A DNA stretch of 64,000 nt from Tetracladium setigerum (taxonomy: Eukaryota; Ascomycota; Leotiomycetes; Helotiales). Of this stretch, positions 9,601-19,749 are shown piece after piece. The stretch spans positions 682,001-746,000 of the forward strand of contig PZJY01000003.1 of assembly GCA_031472005.1 (NCBI GenBank), written 5' to 3'. Each line of letters begins with the position of its first letter. Position 1 is the stretch's first letter. The position numbers and the translations under genes were made by a program. The notes under the pieces are model-generated. The model did no database searches and had not been told where the DNA came from. It was given only the letters and a program-made list of their open reading frames with translations.

Positions 9601-11675
9601 ATGATCAGAAATCCATCGACGTGGGGTCTGAAGATTCCAGGTCGACCACCAACCCCCTCCGAAGGATACGCCCAGGTATGAACCATTCTGCTGTGGAATT
9701 CGTCTCCTTAATTAACGGCAATATTAGCAATACGATCGTATTGGACCCGTGGCAACCCAGAAGACATGGACCTTCGATAATGGCACTTGCTTGACCTATG
9801 GGCCTGACGTACGTACAGCAAGTCCACCTTGTACTGCAAAGCTAACCAATTATAGGATCTTGTTGATGAGTTCGACCCTGTCCTTCATCCATTCTGCAAC
9901 CAGATTGCGCTGATCGACACCCTCATCAGAGACAATATCGCCGTCCGCAGTCGCTACGAGGCATCCCGGGGACCACAAACTGGTCGGGCAAGCCCTCATA
10001 GCGATATGACTGCTGTTGACGAGGATCCGTTCAACTCCTTTCGACAGAACCATCTCGACCCCCACACTCTCCCACAAGTCAAGCTCGCCTCAGGTATTTA
10101 CCTTCAGGTGCCATCACGATATGCCAGTATCATCAGCATGCCGTCCGTCTATGCGACCCCAAATAAGTCTGACACCCCCGGTGAGGAACATCGAGGCTTG
10201 ACTAATGATACTCGCTTTGGTGTGACTGGCAAATTCCCGGTACGCTTCCTGGAATGCAAGATGGACAACGGGACAATAAACCAAGGGCGAGGCACACGCA
10301 ACATACCATTTCCGGAGTTCGACAAGGACGAGGAGGACGCCACCTTGGTCCACAACAGCTTGCACGGATCCCCCAACAATTCCACAACCAGTACAAGAGC
10401 CGGGGTAACTATCCACCACCACCAGAATTGGGAGAAAATACACGTATGATGCGAGGGGGTGGCCAGCATATGACGCGAGAAGCTACTCTTGGAATGCGAG
10501 GAGGCCATCAGCACATGCGAGGTCGAGGTAGTGGCGGTGGTACGAGAGGACGGCATCGAAAGAGCTCAGTTCATCGTCATGAACGCTTCCATTCGCAGGC
10601 GTCACAGGCGTTCTCGGTCTCTAATACACCATTTGCAAACTTTGCCTTCCCCATCATCAACAATATCAACAAGAAGTTTACACTCCAAGACTACGAAGAC
10701 GAGGGTCCCACAATGGGAACTATTGCTCGTGGCTATGGTCGACGTAGATTTCCTGATGACGAGGTTCCAACGATCGGAACTTCTGCCCGTAACCATGGTA
10801 GACGTAGATATCCGGTCAATGGCGAAGATGAGGATAGCTATGTAGACCAGATGGATGAACATGTTCTTGGCGGCCTTCGTCTCAACGATGAAAACATTGC
10901 GGCAGGTGGAATGATGGGTTATGGTCAAGGTACTCAAGCAGATTCCAAGGAAGCACTTGGTACTCGCTCTCGCAGCTTTCAAGACATTCCAATATCCAGA
11001 CCCAAATCCCGGGAAACTCACGCCCCAATGTTCTCCTCCGAGGGTCCAATCTACCATGGAAGTAGCAACCTTCTTGTACAACGTTTCGAGGGCTTTCCAC
11101 CAACGCTCCCTGCATTCTCATTCGATCAAGCAAGTGGACATATGATATTTGGTAAAACTACATATGCCGAGGAACAGGATGATTCCCAGACTGTCCCGAG
11201 TTCTGAGTACGCAAAGTTTCTGGACGAGTTAAACAAGGAGTCGAGAGCGAAAGGCCATGCTATCCTTGCTGGCGATCAACTCAACGATGAACACGCATTC
11301 GTTACGAAGCCGTCCATTGATTGTAGTCAAGGTTTCGACTCCCCTCGTGAAATGGGCGACAGGGGAAGTCCTTCCAACAACAACAACAGGTTCAAGACCG
11401 CCCTCATTGATTCGATTCGCGTCAGAAAATTTCGACCAGGCCTCATCGGATCATCAACTCGACCATCATCTCCTACCATTGATGAGCAGGGTCGTCTGTC
11501 GGAGCCTCCACGAGACCGTCCCTCCCGAATGTCGACGCCCTCAGTCTTTGGGGTTCAGCCAGTTTTATTTGAAGAGAGTAAAGTCTTCAGCGAGGACGGC
11601 GGCGGCAATTTAAGCGCAAATTCTTCATCGATTGGACCAGGAAGTCGTACACGCAAGCGTCGTCTCTTTGAATAA
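9601..11675 (+). CDS. RGG-rich protein of unknown function
   Basis: Exons 9601-9675, 9728-9808, 9856-10180 and 10261-11675 give 631 residues in one frame. The same frame is open upstream to a stop at 9505-9507 that lies only five codons after an ATG at 9490, so the true start may be 9490 with a broken codon (see findings). The N-terminal third has a conserved feel (NPSTWGLKIPGRPPTPSEGY; DLVDEFDPVLHPFCNQIALID). The centre is rich in Arg/Gly/His/Met (RMMRGGG, MRGGHQHMRGRG), resembling RNA-binding RGG boxes. Two 20-residue repeats (GPTMGTIARGYGRRRFP and VPTIGTSARNHGRRRYP) follow, then a Ser-rich tail ending in RKRRLFE. The frame change near 10180-10260 fits a GTGAGG donor and a CAAG acceptor; a longer intron, 10240 to about 10359, is an alternative. 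I do not recognise a family. Confidence 0.6.
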
Positions 11676-12144
11676 TTGGTGAGTCTGGACTAGACTAGAA
11701 GCTTTTAATTTAGGAGGGCATTGCTAGTCTTGGTTGAAATTTGGAGAGGGTTATATGGGGCGGAATGGGAAGAGCATTGGCGTTTACAATAGCGTCGACA
11801 TGTTCTTTGGTCTTGTTGGATCTGTACGACTATTACAAAAGCCCCCCGAAAAGCAGAAAAATATAGCATTATTAGAAAATGAGGAGGTCTTGATAGTGAT
11901 ATCGAAATAAGTGACTGAGGACGAGGGGTATAGTAGAAGGAGAAAAGGATGTTCATAGTGGTTGACAAATATCAGTGAGCATAAGTGACCATATTGTGCC
12001 TTTCAAACAAAGAGCGAACCATGATTCCAGGGTTGTTGTAACCGAATATTTGGATTGCAGGCAACCAAGGAAATATCTTGGCAGCTACACGACATCGCGT
12101 CTCCCCTGCCAAAAACAGCCATCTTCAACCTACCCCGTAACAAA
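11676..12144. other. intergenic
   Basis: Spacer between the RGG-rich protein and HUS1, AT-rich in its first half. No coding frame or RNA gene seen; it should contain the HUS1 promoter. Confidence 0.4.
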
Positions 12145-13376
12145 ATGAGGTTCAAAACGTCAATAAAGAACATCCAGACATTCTCAAGTATTCATTCCCA
12201 TATCTACTTTCGAAATCCAATTCTCACAATTACACAGAACTTACAGCCTCCCTCTCCTCGCTGGGAAAACTAGCTTGGGTTAGGCTTGACGACGACAATG
12301 TCCGATTTACCATCATTCCAGAGACTGGCACACAAGTGTGGGCGTGCGTACTGCAGATGCATCCTTTTGCCAGTTTCTCCAACAACTAATATCATAAAGC
12401 TCCCTTCAAATCGACTCAATCTTCGAGGACTACACGATCCAATCCGCCGCCCCGAATAATACAATCAACCTTGAACTCCCCCTTCCGCCCCTGCATCGCG
12501 CTCTAAAATCCGCAATAAACGCGACATCGGCCTCGATACGACTCACAAAGAAAGATGGTGTACCAGTTCTATCCCTCACAATCCTCACAAACACACTCCA
12601 CAGCGGCACGAGTGCGAGTGGATTTCTAGGCAGTTCAAATCAAGATCCATTTGGCGACCACGCTTTCCGCGAGGAACCTCTAGAGGCAAATACTGGTCGA
12701 GACAGGGAGGCTGTGGTTACGCAGGACATTCCAGTGCGAGTGTTGACCGCATATAGCGTGGAAGGGATTCATGAACCTCGAGTTAGAGAACAAGATGCGC
12801 ACATTATCCTTCCTTCCCTCATCCAGCTTAAGGCAATCTCGGATCGGTTTACCAAACTGGCTGCTACGACAGGAAGTGGCGGAAGTACGGTGTCTCGAAC
12901 AGCGCCGAAGCTAGAATTGTCTGCCAACATGCATGGGATGCTGAAGCTGAGCATTGCAACCGATGCATTGAATATATCAAGCGTCTGGAAAGGGCTAACA
13001 AATCCGGAGCTGGATATCAGGCAGGTTGAGGATGGTGAGGATGGGTTGAATGCACATCCAAGTACTATTTTGAAGGCTGCTGGGCCGGACGCCTGGTCGA
13101 CTGTCAGGATAGATGGGAGGGATTGGGGAAAGGTGCTGAGTGTCGGGAGACTTGGTGGCAGGGTTATTGCCTGTATGTCAACAGCCTGACTACCTTTCTT
13201 TGCTGACAACTCTTCACATAGGTTTTGCTCACGAGCACGCACTAATTCTTTATGTCTATCTTTCGAGTTATGATGACTCAGAGGGGGAGTCTGTCCTGAC
13301 GGTAAAGCCTACCCTAATTCCACAAATACTTGCTAACCTTTTGACATAGTACTATATCACATCTTTCAGTGTTTAG
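12145..13376 (+). CDS. HUS1: checkpoint clamp subunit HUS1
   Basis: Exons 12145-12187, 12238-12343, 12400-13172, 13222-13301 and 13350-13376 give 342 residues. The protein starts MRFKTSIKNIQTFSK and shows the Hus1/Mec3 pattern: SLGKLAWVRLDDDNVRFTII, DSIFEDYTIQSAAPNNTINLE, HRALKSAINATSASIRLTKKD, VVTQDIPVRVLTA, HIILPSLIQLKAISDRFTKL, NMHGMLKLSI, WSTVRIDGRDWGKVL and, across the last introns, HEHALILYVYL with a C-terminal YYITSFSV. HUS1 is a PCNA-like subunit of the nuclear Rad9-Rad1-Hus1 (9-1-1) ring that is loaded at damaged DNA and activates the ATR-type kinase. A short insertion after SLTILTNTL is Ser/Gly rich. All five exons join in frame and restore known blocks, so the assignment is secure. 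Confidence 0.95.
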
Positions 13377-13841
13377 GCTCGATTATGGACACTTTAGTTT
13401 AGTATTGAATTTGGCTTTAGCGAGGCGTTTACGGAAAAGATACCCTACGCAAGCTACGGAAACTTACGGCTCTCACTTTGCAACTTCATGTCGGAATACT
13501 CATTACAGGCCTGCGTTGTAATACATGGGGCTCTACGCATTCCAAGCCTGTTCTCAGAGGGGAAAGGTATGATTACACAAATTTTCTATCTCATCCTCAG
13601 AAGGTTTCTTAGCTAGGAGCTCGACAACCAACCTTTGTCCGCCAATCTCGATCTTGCTGATTGTACTAGATCCTGAAACCTCTAGATCTCGAAGCAGGAA
13701 AAGACCCTAGCTACACAATTTCCACATTGAACTCGAGAAGTCATTATGTTTTTGTATTTCTTTGGGGGGAAAAGCAGTTGCTCATGGCACCGAATTATCG
13801 AGCTATTTCTAAGTACCCATGAGCCAGTCACACACCAAATC
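13377..13841. other. intergenic between convergent 3' ends
   Basis: About 460 bp between the HUS1 stop and the stop of the hydrolase on the other strand. No coding or RNA feature seen. Confidence 0.4.
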
Positions 13842-15032
13842 CTAGAAAGTTGAGAAAGGGCCCAAAACGCCGAAATCAATTCTCAGACTCTCAATCATAA
13901 CCCCGGCATTTTCGAATTGAAACACATCAGCAGCTGCAAGCCTTCCCAGCCATTTCTCATTTGTCAAATTTGCGCACCGCTCAGCCGTAACATCCAAGTA
14001 GTTCTTAAATGCAGCCCATTTGTTATCTGGATTCTTCGCCGAAACTGGTCCCAATAATGCCGCTGCTCCGAGAATCGGATCATTCGTTCCGCCGAGGGCA
14101 ATTACGTCGAGGCAGTTCTGTTTCAAGTCGAGAACGTACTCCTTCTGTACCAAGACATCGGAACGAGTACCCGATCGCCCAAGGTGGCCACCAATGTAGT
14201 GCTTAAAGTCATAGCTGAGAATTTGGTCGTGGGAGTGTATGTAGCCTGCAACATTTTTCGTTTGACCCAGGAGGGCAAAGGGAGTCCAGCGGGGATACAC
14301 AACATCAACGAGCATCAGCACTTTCTGCTTTGGCGCATAGATGAACAGGTTCCCAAGTAAGTGATTCTCGCCCTTGTAATCCAGTTGAAGGGTTTGGTTG
14401 CCAACAGAAAGAGTATAAGAATCTCTGAATGTGATCTTGGGAACTGGACGATTGGGGTCAGGTGTCAAGGTCAGGTAGCGAGCCGTCTCGACGTGAGCGA
14501 TTTTTTGAGCTTTCTTGGGGAAGAGAAAGACTCCACCGATGTGGTCGGCGTGCATGTGGCTGTATACAACGTGGGTGATGGGGATGTGAGTGATATTTCC
14601 GATTGCCCAGAGCATGCGATGACCGATTGTTGGAGGGCAGTCAACAACAATCACACCTTTCGTTGATACAAGAAAGAAGGCTAATTATGATGTCAGGAAG
14701 TTTCCCAGATATTATTTGAAGGAAAGCACTGTACCTTGATAAGAACCATCTGGAAATATCCCGAATTAGCAACATCGCTATCAAGCTGGCCAGGCATGCC
14801 ACCAACAAAGAGGCAAGCCCTTTAAAGATCATATCTTACCAGTCACCATGTATGCTCCCTTGCCAAATGCCTCAACAGCATAGCCATCTGAATTATTTGG
14901 TATCCCCAGCGCAGATGGTGGAACTGGTGCATATTGGGGTACTTCCTCAATCAAATCTCGTGGCAATGGCCCACACGTCAACGAAACTTGTATTAGCAGA
15001 AAAAGCACTACAAAGGATGAAAGAACCTTCAT
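13842..15032 (-). CDS. secreted metallo-beta-lactamase-fold hydrolase with a 15-nt microexon
   Basis: Exons 14840-15032, 14735-14749 and 13842-14680 give 348 residues. The N-terminus is a signal peptide (MKVLSSFVVLFLLIQVSLTC). The zinc-binding HxHxDH motif is SHMHADHIGG. Further likely ligands are His in ENHLLGNLFIY, Asp in MLVDVVYPRW and His in IGGHLGRSG, as in MBL-fold enzymes. The substrate is unknown; relatives include lactonases, lactamases and polyketide hydrolases. The second exon is only 15 nt and supplies DGSYQ between YMVT and FFLVSTKG, which restores the usual strand before VIVVDCPP. The gene is divergent from the thioesterase-like gene at 15621, with about 590 bp between the starts. 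Confidence 0.88.
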
Positions 15033-15620
15033 TTTCGACTGATCGGTTGGGTGGGTTCGAATTAAACGTACACTAAGTAAGTCCTGGATTTTTCTTCTCC
15101 ATCATGGGAAATATGCCAACCTTATATACTCGAAACCCTTGCTATCCAAGGTACGGACTATGATGAACTTTGCTTTCAGAGCTACGTAATAGGAATGCAA
15201 GTAATTAAAGAGAGCACTGCGAAACCAGGGTCACATAGTGTACAAAGTATACAAAGAGTGCAAGCCACTCCCACATATGCTCTTTTGAGTATGAAGTGTG
15301 TAGAATTAGCTGCGAGCTGAATTTGTACATTTGCTTACAAAGAAACAGATTGGCTGACGAGAGACGGTAACTGCAGGCTGCTTAGGTGACCCAAAGACTG
15401 AATGTTGTCTCGCATAGCTTCCCGTCTCTTTCCCCATTGCCCGCAATACCCGCAATTACCTAAGCCCGATTGAGGATTCCGGGACCCCCCCCGCATGCAT
15501 CGGAAAGAGAGCGTGTACGGTCCAACTGCCAGTCGCTACACACTGCACTCATGGAAACCGCTGCTTCGAAGGTCTTTGCAGAATCAATTAGCTCGGAAAC
15601 AACAGGCCTCTAAATCCATT
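15033..15620. promoter_or_regulatory. divergent promoter region
   Basis: Lies between the start of the hydrolase (minus) and the likely start of the thioesterase-like gene (plus). A C run of seven is at 15485-15491. No TATA box can be assigned with confidence. Confidence 0.35.
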
Positions 15621-16436
15621 ATGGAAAACGTTGCACATATCGTCGCTCCTTGTCGGGATCATACCCAAACAATTATATTGCTCCACGGTCGCGACAGCAC
15701 AGCATTGGAATTCGCAGGAGAATTCTTCGAAAGTCAAGCGTCCGACGATCGTACCTTGCTAGAAATATTTCCCACCACAAGATGGGTTTTCCCGACTTCA
15801 AAAATTCGCGACTCGGTACGTTTTGAAGCCTCGATGTCTCAATGGTTTGATATGTGGTCCGTGGAGAATTACTTGGAAAAGAATGAGATTCAAATTGATG
15901 GATTAAGAGAAAGTGTTCAAGAGATTCTCGGCCTCATTGAGACCGAGGCTGCAATGATTCCACATGACCAAATTATCCTCGGCGGGATCAGTCAAGGGTG
16001 CGCTACTGCAATACATGCCTTATTGTGCGGCGGAATAAAGCTTGGTGGGTTCATTGGACTGAGCAGTTGGCTCCCATTTGAGCTTGAAATCACAACAACT
16101 ATGGCAGACAATATGGGATGGAGTCTTGTTGAGAACAGACTGCTCGACAGTCACAAGATGCTCAACGCACCCTCAGATCAAGCAGAAACGACATCAATCC
16201 TTCCGAATCTTAGCTCTTCACTTATCGAGACGCCGGTCCTCTTGTCACATTGCCAGGATGACGACGTTGTTCCCATCGCCAATGGAAAGAAACTATCCAC
16301 GACATTAGGGAAACTGGGACTGGAGATTTCCTGGAAGCAGTACAAAGATGGAGGGCATTGGGTCAATGAACCTCAAGGGGTGGATGATATTGTATCATTC
16401 ATTCGCATCGTCGAGTCTATCTCCACGAAAAAATGA
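15621..16436 (+). CDS. acyl-protein thioesterase / carboxylesterase-like alpha/beta hydrolase
   Basis: Single exon, 271 residues from Met at 15621; the same frame is open back to 15495, but the extra 42 residues are basic and not typical, so I prefer the internal Met. The alpha/beta-hydrolase signs are clear: the oxyanion-loop region LLHGRDST, the nucleophile elbow GGISQGCA, the acid in CQDDDVVPI and the catalytic His in DGGHWVNEP. This is the phospholipase/carboxylesterase (APT) family, whose members remove acyl groups from proteins or lysophospholipids; fungi carry several paralogues with unknown substrates. There is no signal peptide, so the enzyme is likely cytosolic. A stretch between the nucleophile and acid (about residues 160-205) is longer than in APT1. 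Confidence 0.85.
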   Translation: MENVAHIVAPCRDHTQTIILLHGRDSTALEFAGEFFESQASDDRTLLEIFPTTRWVFPTSKIRDSVRFEASMSQWFDMWSVENYLEKNEIQIDGLRESVQEILGLIETEAAMIPHDQIILGGISQGCATAIHALLCGGIKLGGFIGLSSWLPFELEITTTMADNMGWSLVENRLLDSHKMLNAPSDQAETTSILPNLSSSLIETPVLLSHCQDDDVVPIANGKKLSTTLGKLGLEISWKQYKDGGHWVNEPQGVDDIVSFIRIVESISTKK

Positions 16437-17559
16437 TTTATATATCACTGCCAGCAACATCGTCATGCACCCGAAAGTTTCATGCGTTGTGCAAATCTAC
16501 CATCCTAAACTGATGTAGAAGGCTCTGGAGATTATTCGTGTTTTGCCAACGAGAAAGAACCCCAAAGGTGGGAACACGTTATATTTCCAGCCTCAAAATC
16601 GCTTCGTTGGTCGGCTTGCTGACCTGTTATTTGTGGGAACACGCCAATATCGAACAGCAAAATAAATGCGTGCGACTCCAGCAATTTTATCTTTTGTCTC
16701 CAGGTTGTGTACGAATGACTCCCAGGTCCATTTCTTGTCGGTATTCTCTTCCAACAATTTCTGATCCCTCCCACAGAGCCTCTCACCAAGCAACCTCCAA
16801 TAGAACTTGCGCTTCGGGATTGGAACCTCATCTTCTTTAGAAATGGTATGAATTCCGATGCTTTGCTCATGTCTAGTTGGCCGAAAATTCACGACAAGGC
16901 TGGAAGGATTTCGGATTACGTGCATGTCGACCATGTGAACTTCATTCAACCAAGCATTTGTCTTGTCTGGCTCGGCTAACGACCACGATTCAATCTCCAG
17001 TCTAGTCGGGCAAATCCCAAGGGCGACGACATCAGATAAGCACATACTCGGGGCGATGCAGCATGCACGTGCCCTCGTCTCTAACCAATCTAATTTCATC
17101 CCGAATTTTGCGAGGTGTGTTAAAAGTCGCCCGACTTGTTTGTCTGATTTCTCTTCCTACCCGGCAATCTTATTATACTCGGATATTCTGTACTCTTTAC
17201 TGTTATGCTTCCTTTTTCTCCATCCATCGCCCAGCTTTCGTGCTTGATTTTTGAAGTTTTGAGGGTGTGCTCAAAAGTAGGGCGTTTGGATTTTTTGGTC
17301 TTGCTGTCTATCTTGCGGAGGAGATGCATTTGAGAATTCCAGGTGGGTGCCCTTGCTCAGGGTGTCAGAGTCGAGCCTTGTCATATAAACTATCTATTCC
17401 CCGTCTTTGAAAATAAGAGCCTCCTTCAGTCCTCATCGACATCTTAACCCTGCTCGCAAGATCAGATCTTACATCTTCAAAAAGGACGAGAAGAGTATAC
17501 AGCACAGCTTCCGTCCTCATCTCTCACAAGCGTCATAGTCATAAGAGTTCTTGAACACA
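16437..17559. other. mostly intergenic; one doubtful minus-strand frame
   Basis: Contains an unsupported 168-codon frame (16593-17099, listed separately). From about 17340 the sequence looks like the promoter and 5' leader of the gene at 17560, with pyrimidine-rich stretches. Confidence 0.4.
16593..17099 (-). CDS. hypothetical open frame, doubtful
   Basis: An uninterrupted 168-codon frame starting with ATG and containing WLETRARACC, PIPKRKFYWRLLGERL and KKWTWESFVHNL. The residue mix is protein-like with balanced charge, but I recognise no domain and there is no signal peptide or membrane segment. It lies downstream of the thioesterase-like gene in the opposite direction. It could be a lineage-specific gene, a decayed exon, or chance. 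Confidence 0.3.
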   Translation of the reverse strand: MKLDWLETRARACCIAPSMCLSDVVALGICPTRLEIESWSLAEPDKTNAWLNEVHMVDMHVIRNPSSLVVNFRPTRHEQSIGIHTISKEDEVPIPKRKFYWRLLGERLCGRDQKLLEENTDKKWTWESFVHNLETKDKIAGVARIYFAVRYWRVPTNNRSASRPTKRF

Positions 17560-18902
17560 ATGCCTTCCTACATGCCCATCACCCCGCCCCTTGTCTTCAA
17601 CAAACCCTCTCTGCAACATCCTCAGTTTTCATACCACTCTACTCCCACATCATCATCAACCTATTCGAGCAATAGCGATGAAATTCCATATCAGTCATCA
17701 AATCCTCCAACCGCAGCTGCTCAGAATATGGTTCTCATGCAACCAGTAAGTTCCAGCATTCTCCTCCTCTGTGTCTCTCGATGGTCCCCACTCACCCACA
17801 ATGCTATCTTTCGTTCATCAATCACCTAAATCAATCAATTAACAGAAAGGAATAGTGGCGCTGGGTACCCCACATGAAATGCTCCCTCCTCTATGACTCC
17901 GATCCCTCCACCATCTACATAATTGACCACATCCGCCTCGACGGCTACACCAAACTATTCTACCTTCGGCCTCTCACCAACAGTTCCCGCCTCTACCATA
18001 ACACTGACAGCAACAACTTGATTCCAAACATCTACGAACAAGAACTTCTTCCCCCATCATCCACTTCACACAAAATGAAACTCGATCCCCACTATAACAC
18101 CCAATCTTTACCCATTCGACCAGGGCCTCCAGAACATAGGAACAGCAATAGTCAAGTACCTCGACCAAGGCCGTCTTCGCCCCCAAAATCTTCATTCACA
18201 TCCACACCCACATCCACATCCACAACCACACCATCCTTCATCCCCCTTCCCCTCAGCGTAGGGGCCCACGGCAAAGCCCTCGGGATAAAACCCAGTTCTG
18301 TTCAACCCACCTTCCCACACTCCCAGAACGGCGCTGTTGGAAGTGAATTTCTGTATTCGACGTATAGAGATGGGCCAGCGTATGCGAAGAATTCTAGCAA
18401 AGGAGGTGCTGAGAAAGGCGATGAGAAGGGTAACTCTAGTTGGTCGCATCAGAGTGATTCTTCGTTTAGTAGTGATCATGGTCGTGATCGTTGCTCTGGT
18501 AGAGGCGGAAAAGAAAGTAGCTCGAATTCAGGTGCAAGATCGAATGAAAAGAGTAAGAGAAGGGGAAGTGAGAGTAGAGGCGATTGCAAGAGGAGTGACA
18601 GTGACAGGGGCAGAGACCGAGACGGAAATAGAAACAGCAGCACTGAATCAAGAGGGAGTCCGACTAAAAACAGAAAAAACGACAGAGGCAGATCTTCAGA
18701 AGATGAAAAGCGACGAGGCACCAAGAAGCAAGGCAGCTCGGGTAGAAAAGAACGACAGGGGAAGGAGTCCAAGAATGCAGTGAACAGAGGAGGAAGTGGA
18801 GGGAAGAAGATCTACACTCCGCCTTCTAGCAACGATTCGCGTTCGCGTTCTGGTTCGGAGTCGGATTCGAGATCTATAAAATCGTTACCGAGGGAAGATT
18901 GA
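17560..18902 (+). CDS. low-complexity Ser/Arg/Gly-rich protein of unknown function
   Basis: Exon 1 17560-17745 starts MPSYMPITPPLVFNKPS and ends AQNMVLMQP. Exon 2 in this model is 17856-18902, for 410 residues in total. The conserved-looking part is DSDPSTIYIIDHIRLDGYTKLF with YLRPLTNSSR; after about residue 150 the protein is disordered, first Pro/Thr/Ser rich and then a long Ser/Arg/Asp/Lys-rich tail (RSDSDRGRDRDGNR, RGSPTKNRKNDRGRS), similar to RS-type or nuclear scaffold tails. The acceptor is ambiguous: a better CAG at 17845 reads KGIVALGTPHEMLPP and then a stop, while the TAG at 17855 keeps the long frame (see findings). Family not recognised. Confidence 0.6.
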
Positions 18903-19749
18903 GGAAGGAAGGATTGAGATGTTCTGAATCATCACTTTGTTACCATTCATTCTCTGTGTTTATTTGTTAGGTTGTATTATCAAAAATGAACCTCGATTGA
19001 TCGTCATATTTATCTATTTAATCTAAATGACAAAGATTCGCTGCTTATCCAAAGTAATATTACTTTACGGGGCCTTGCTGTACGCGTGATCTGGAAACAA
19101 AAATTTACCTGTTCATGTGGAAGTGTAACCGCAATGTGTTTCCAACAAAATCTAAATACAGGCGTTAGTACGACCTTTTTCATCTTCGACCAATGCTCAT
19201 TACATGTACTTGCTATCCGTCCTCTAACGTGGCCAAGACTAGGTAAAAATTGCTCGGAATATCTTAGTTTGGGTTAACAACTATGACTTGGTACCAGCAG
19301 GACAAATCGAGAAGCGTATTAGTCGTGGGAAACAAACATGGCCAAGCAAGCAATATAAAATGGTTTTAATGTAGCAAATGGGTATCACTAAACGAAGTCT
19401 ACCCTAACAAGCCCGGAACTGTAACATTAATCATAAACCTTCACTGCAAGTGACCAAGCAAAAGACGAACTAGTCCCGAAGAATTTCCTCCAGCGAAATA
19501 TCGCCTGCCAAGCGCGAAAGTGAAGATTCACTAACATGATCTGATGCAACTTGTAGTAGTCTAGTAAGGACTTTAGGCATGTTCCACCAACGCCATATCC
19601 TTAACGCCAAATCAAATAGACTCCATCCATGCCACCCTGTATGCATATAAACGCCGCCGTAAATCTCCATGCCGGTAAAGAAAATCGTAACTGTCATCAT
19701 ACAGCCGGTAAGGTTCTGATATTAGAGAAACCACCACTGGTGTAGGTCA
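18903..19749. other. intergenic between convergent 3' ends
   Basis: AT-rich in part. A 76-codon minus-strand frame (19470-19700) with Trp-rich GWHGWSLFDLALRIWRWW has a true ATG but no recognisable family and may simply lie in the SIZ1 3' region. Confidence 0.4.

Noticed and set aside
19470..19700. 76-codon minus-strand frame with many Trp
   Set aside because: Has an ATG but no family, lies just after the SIZ1 stop and no splice link to it fits; kept only as a note.
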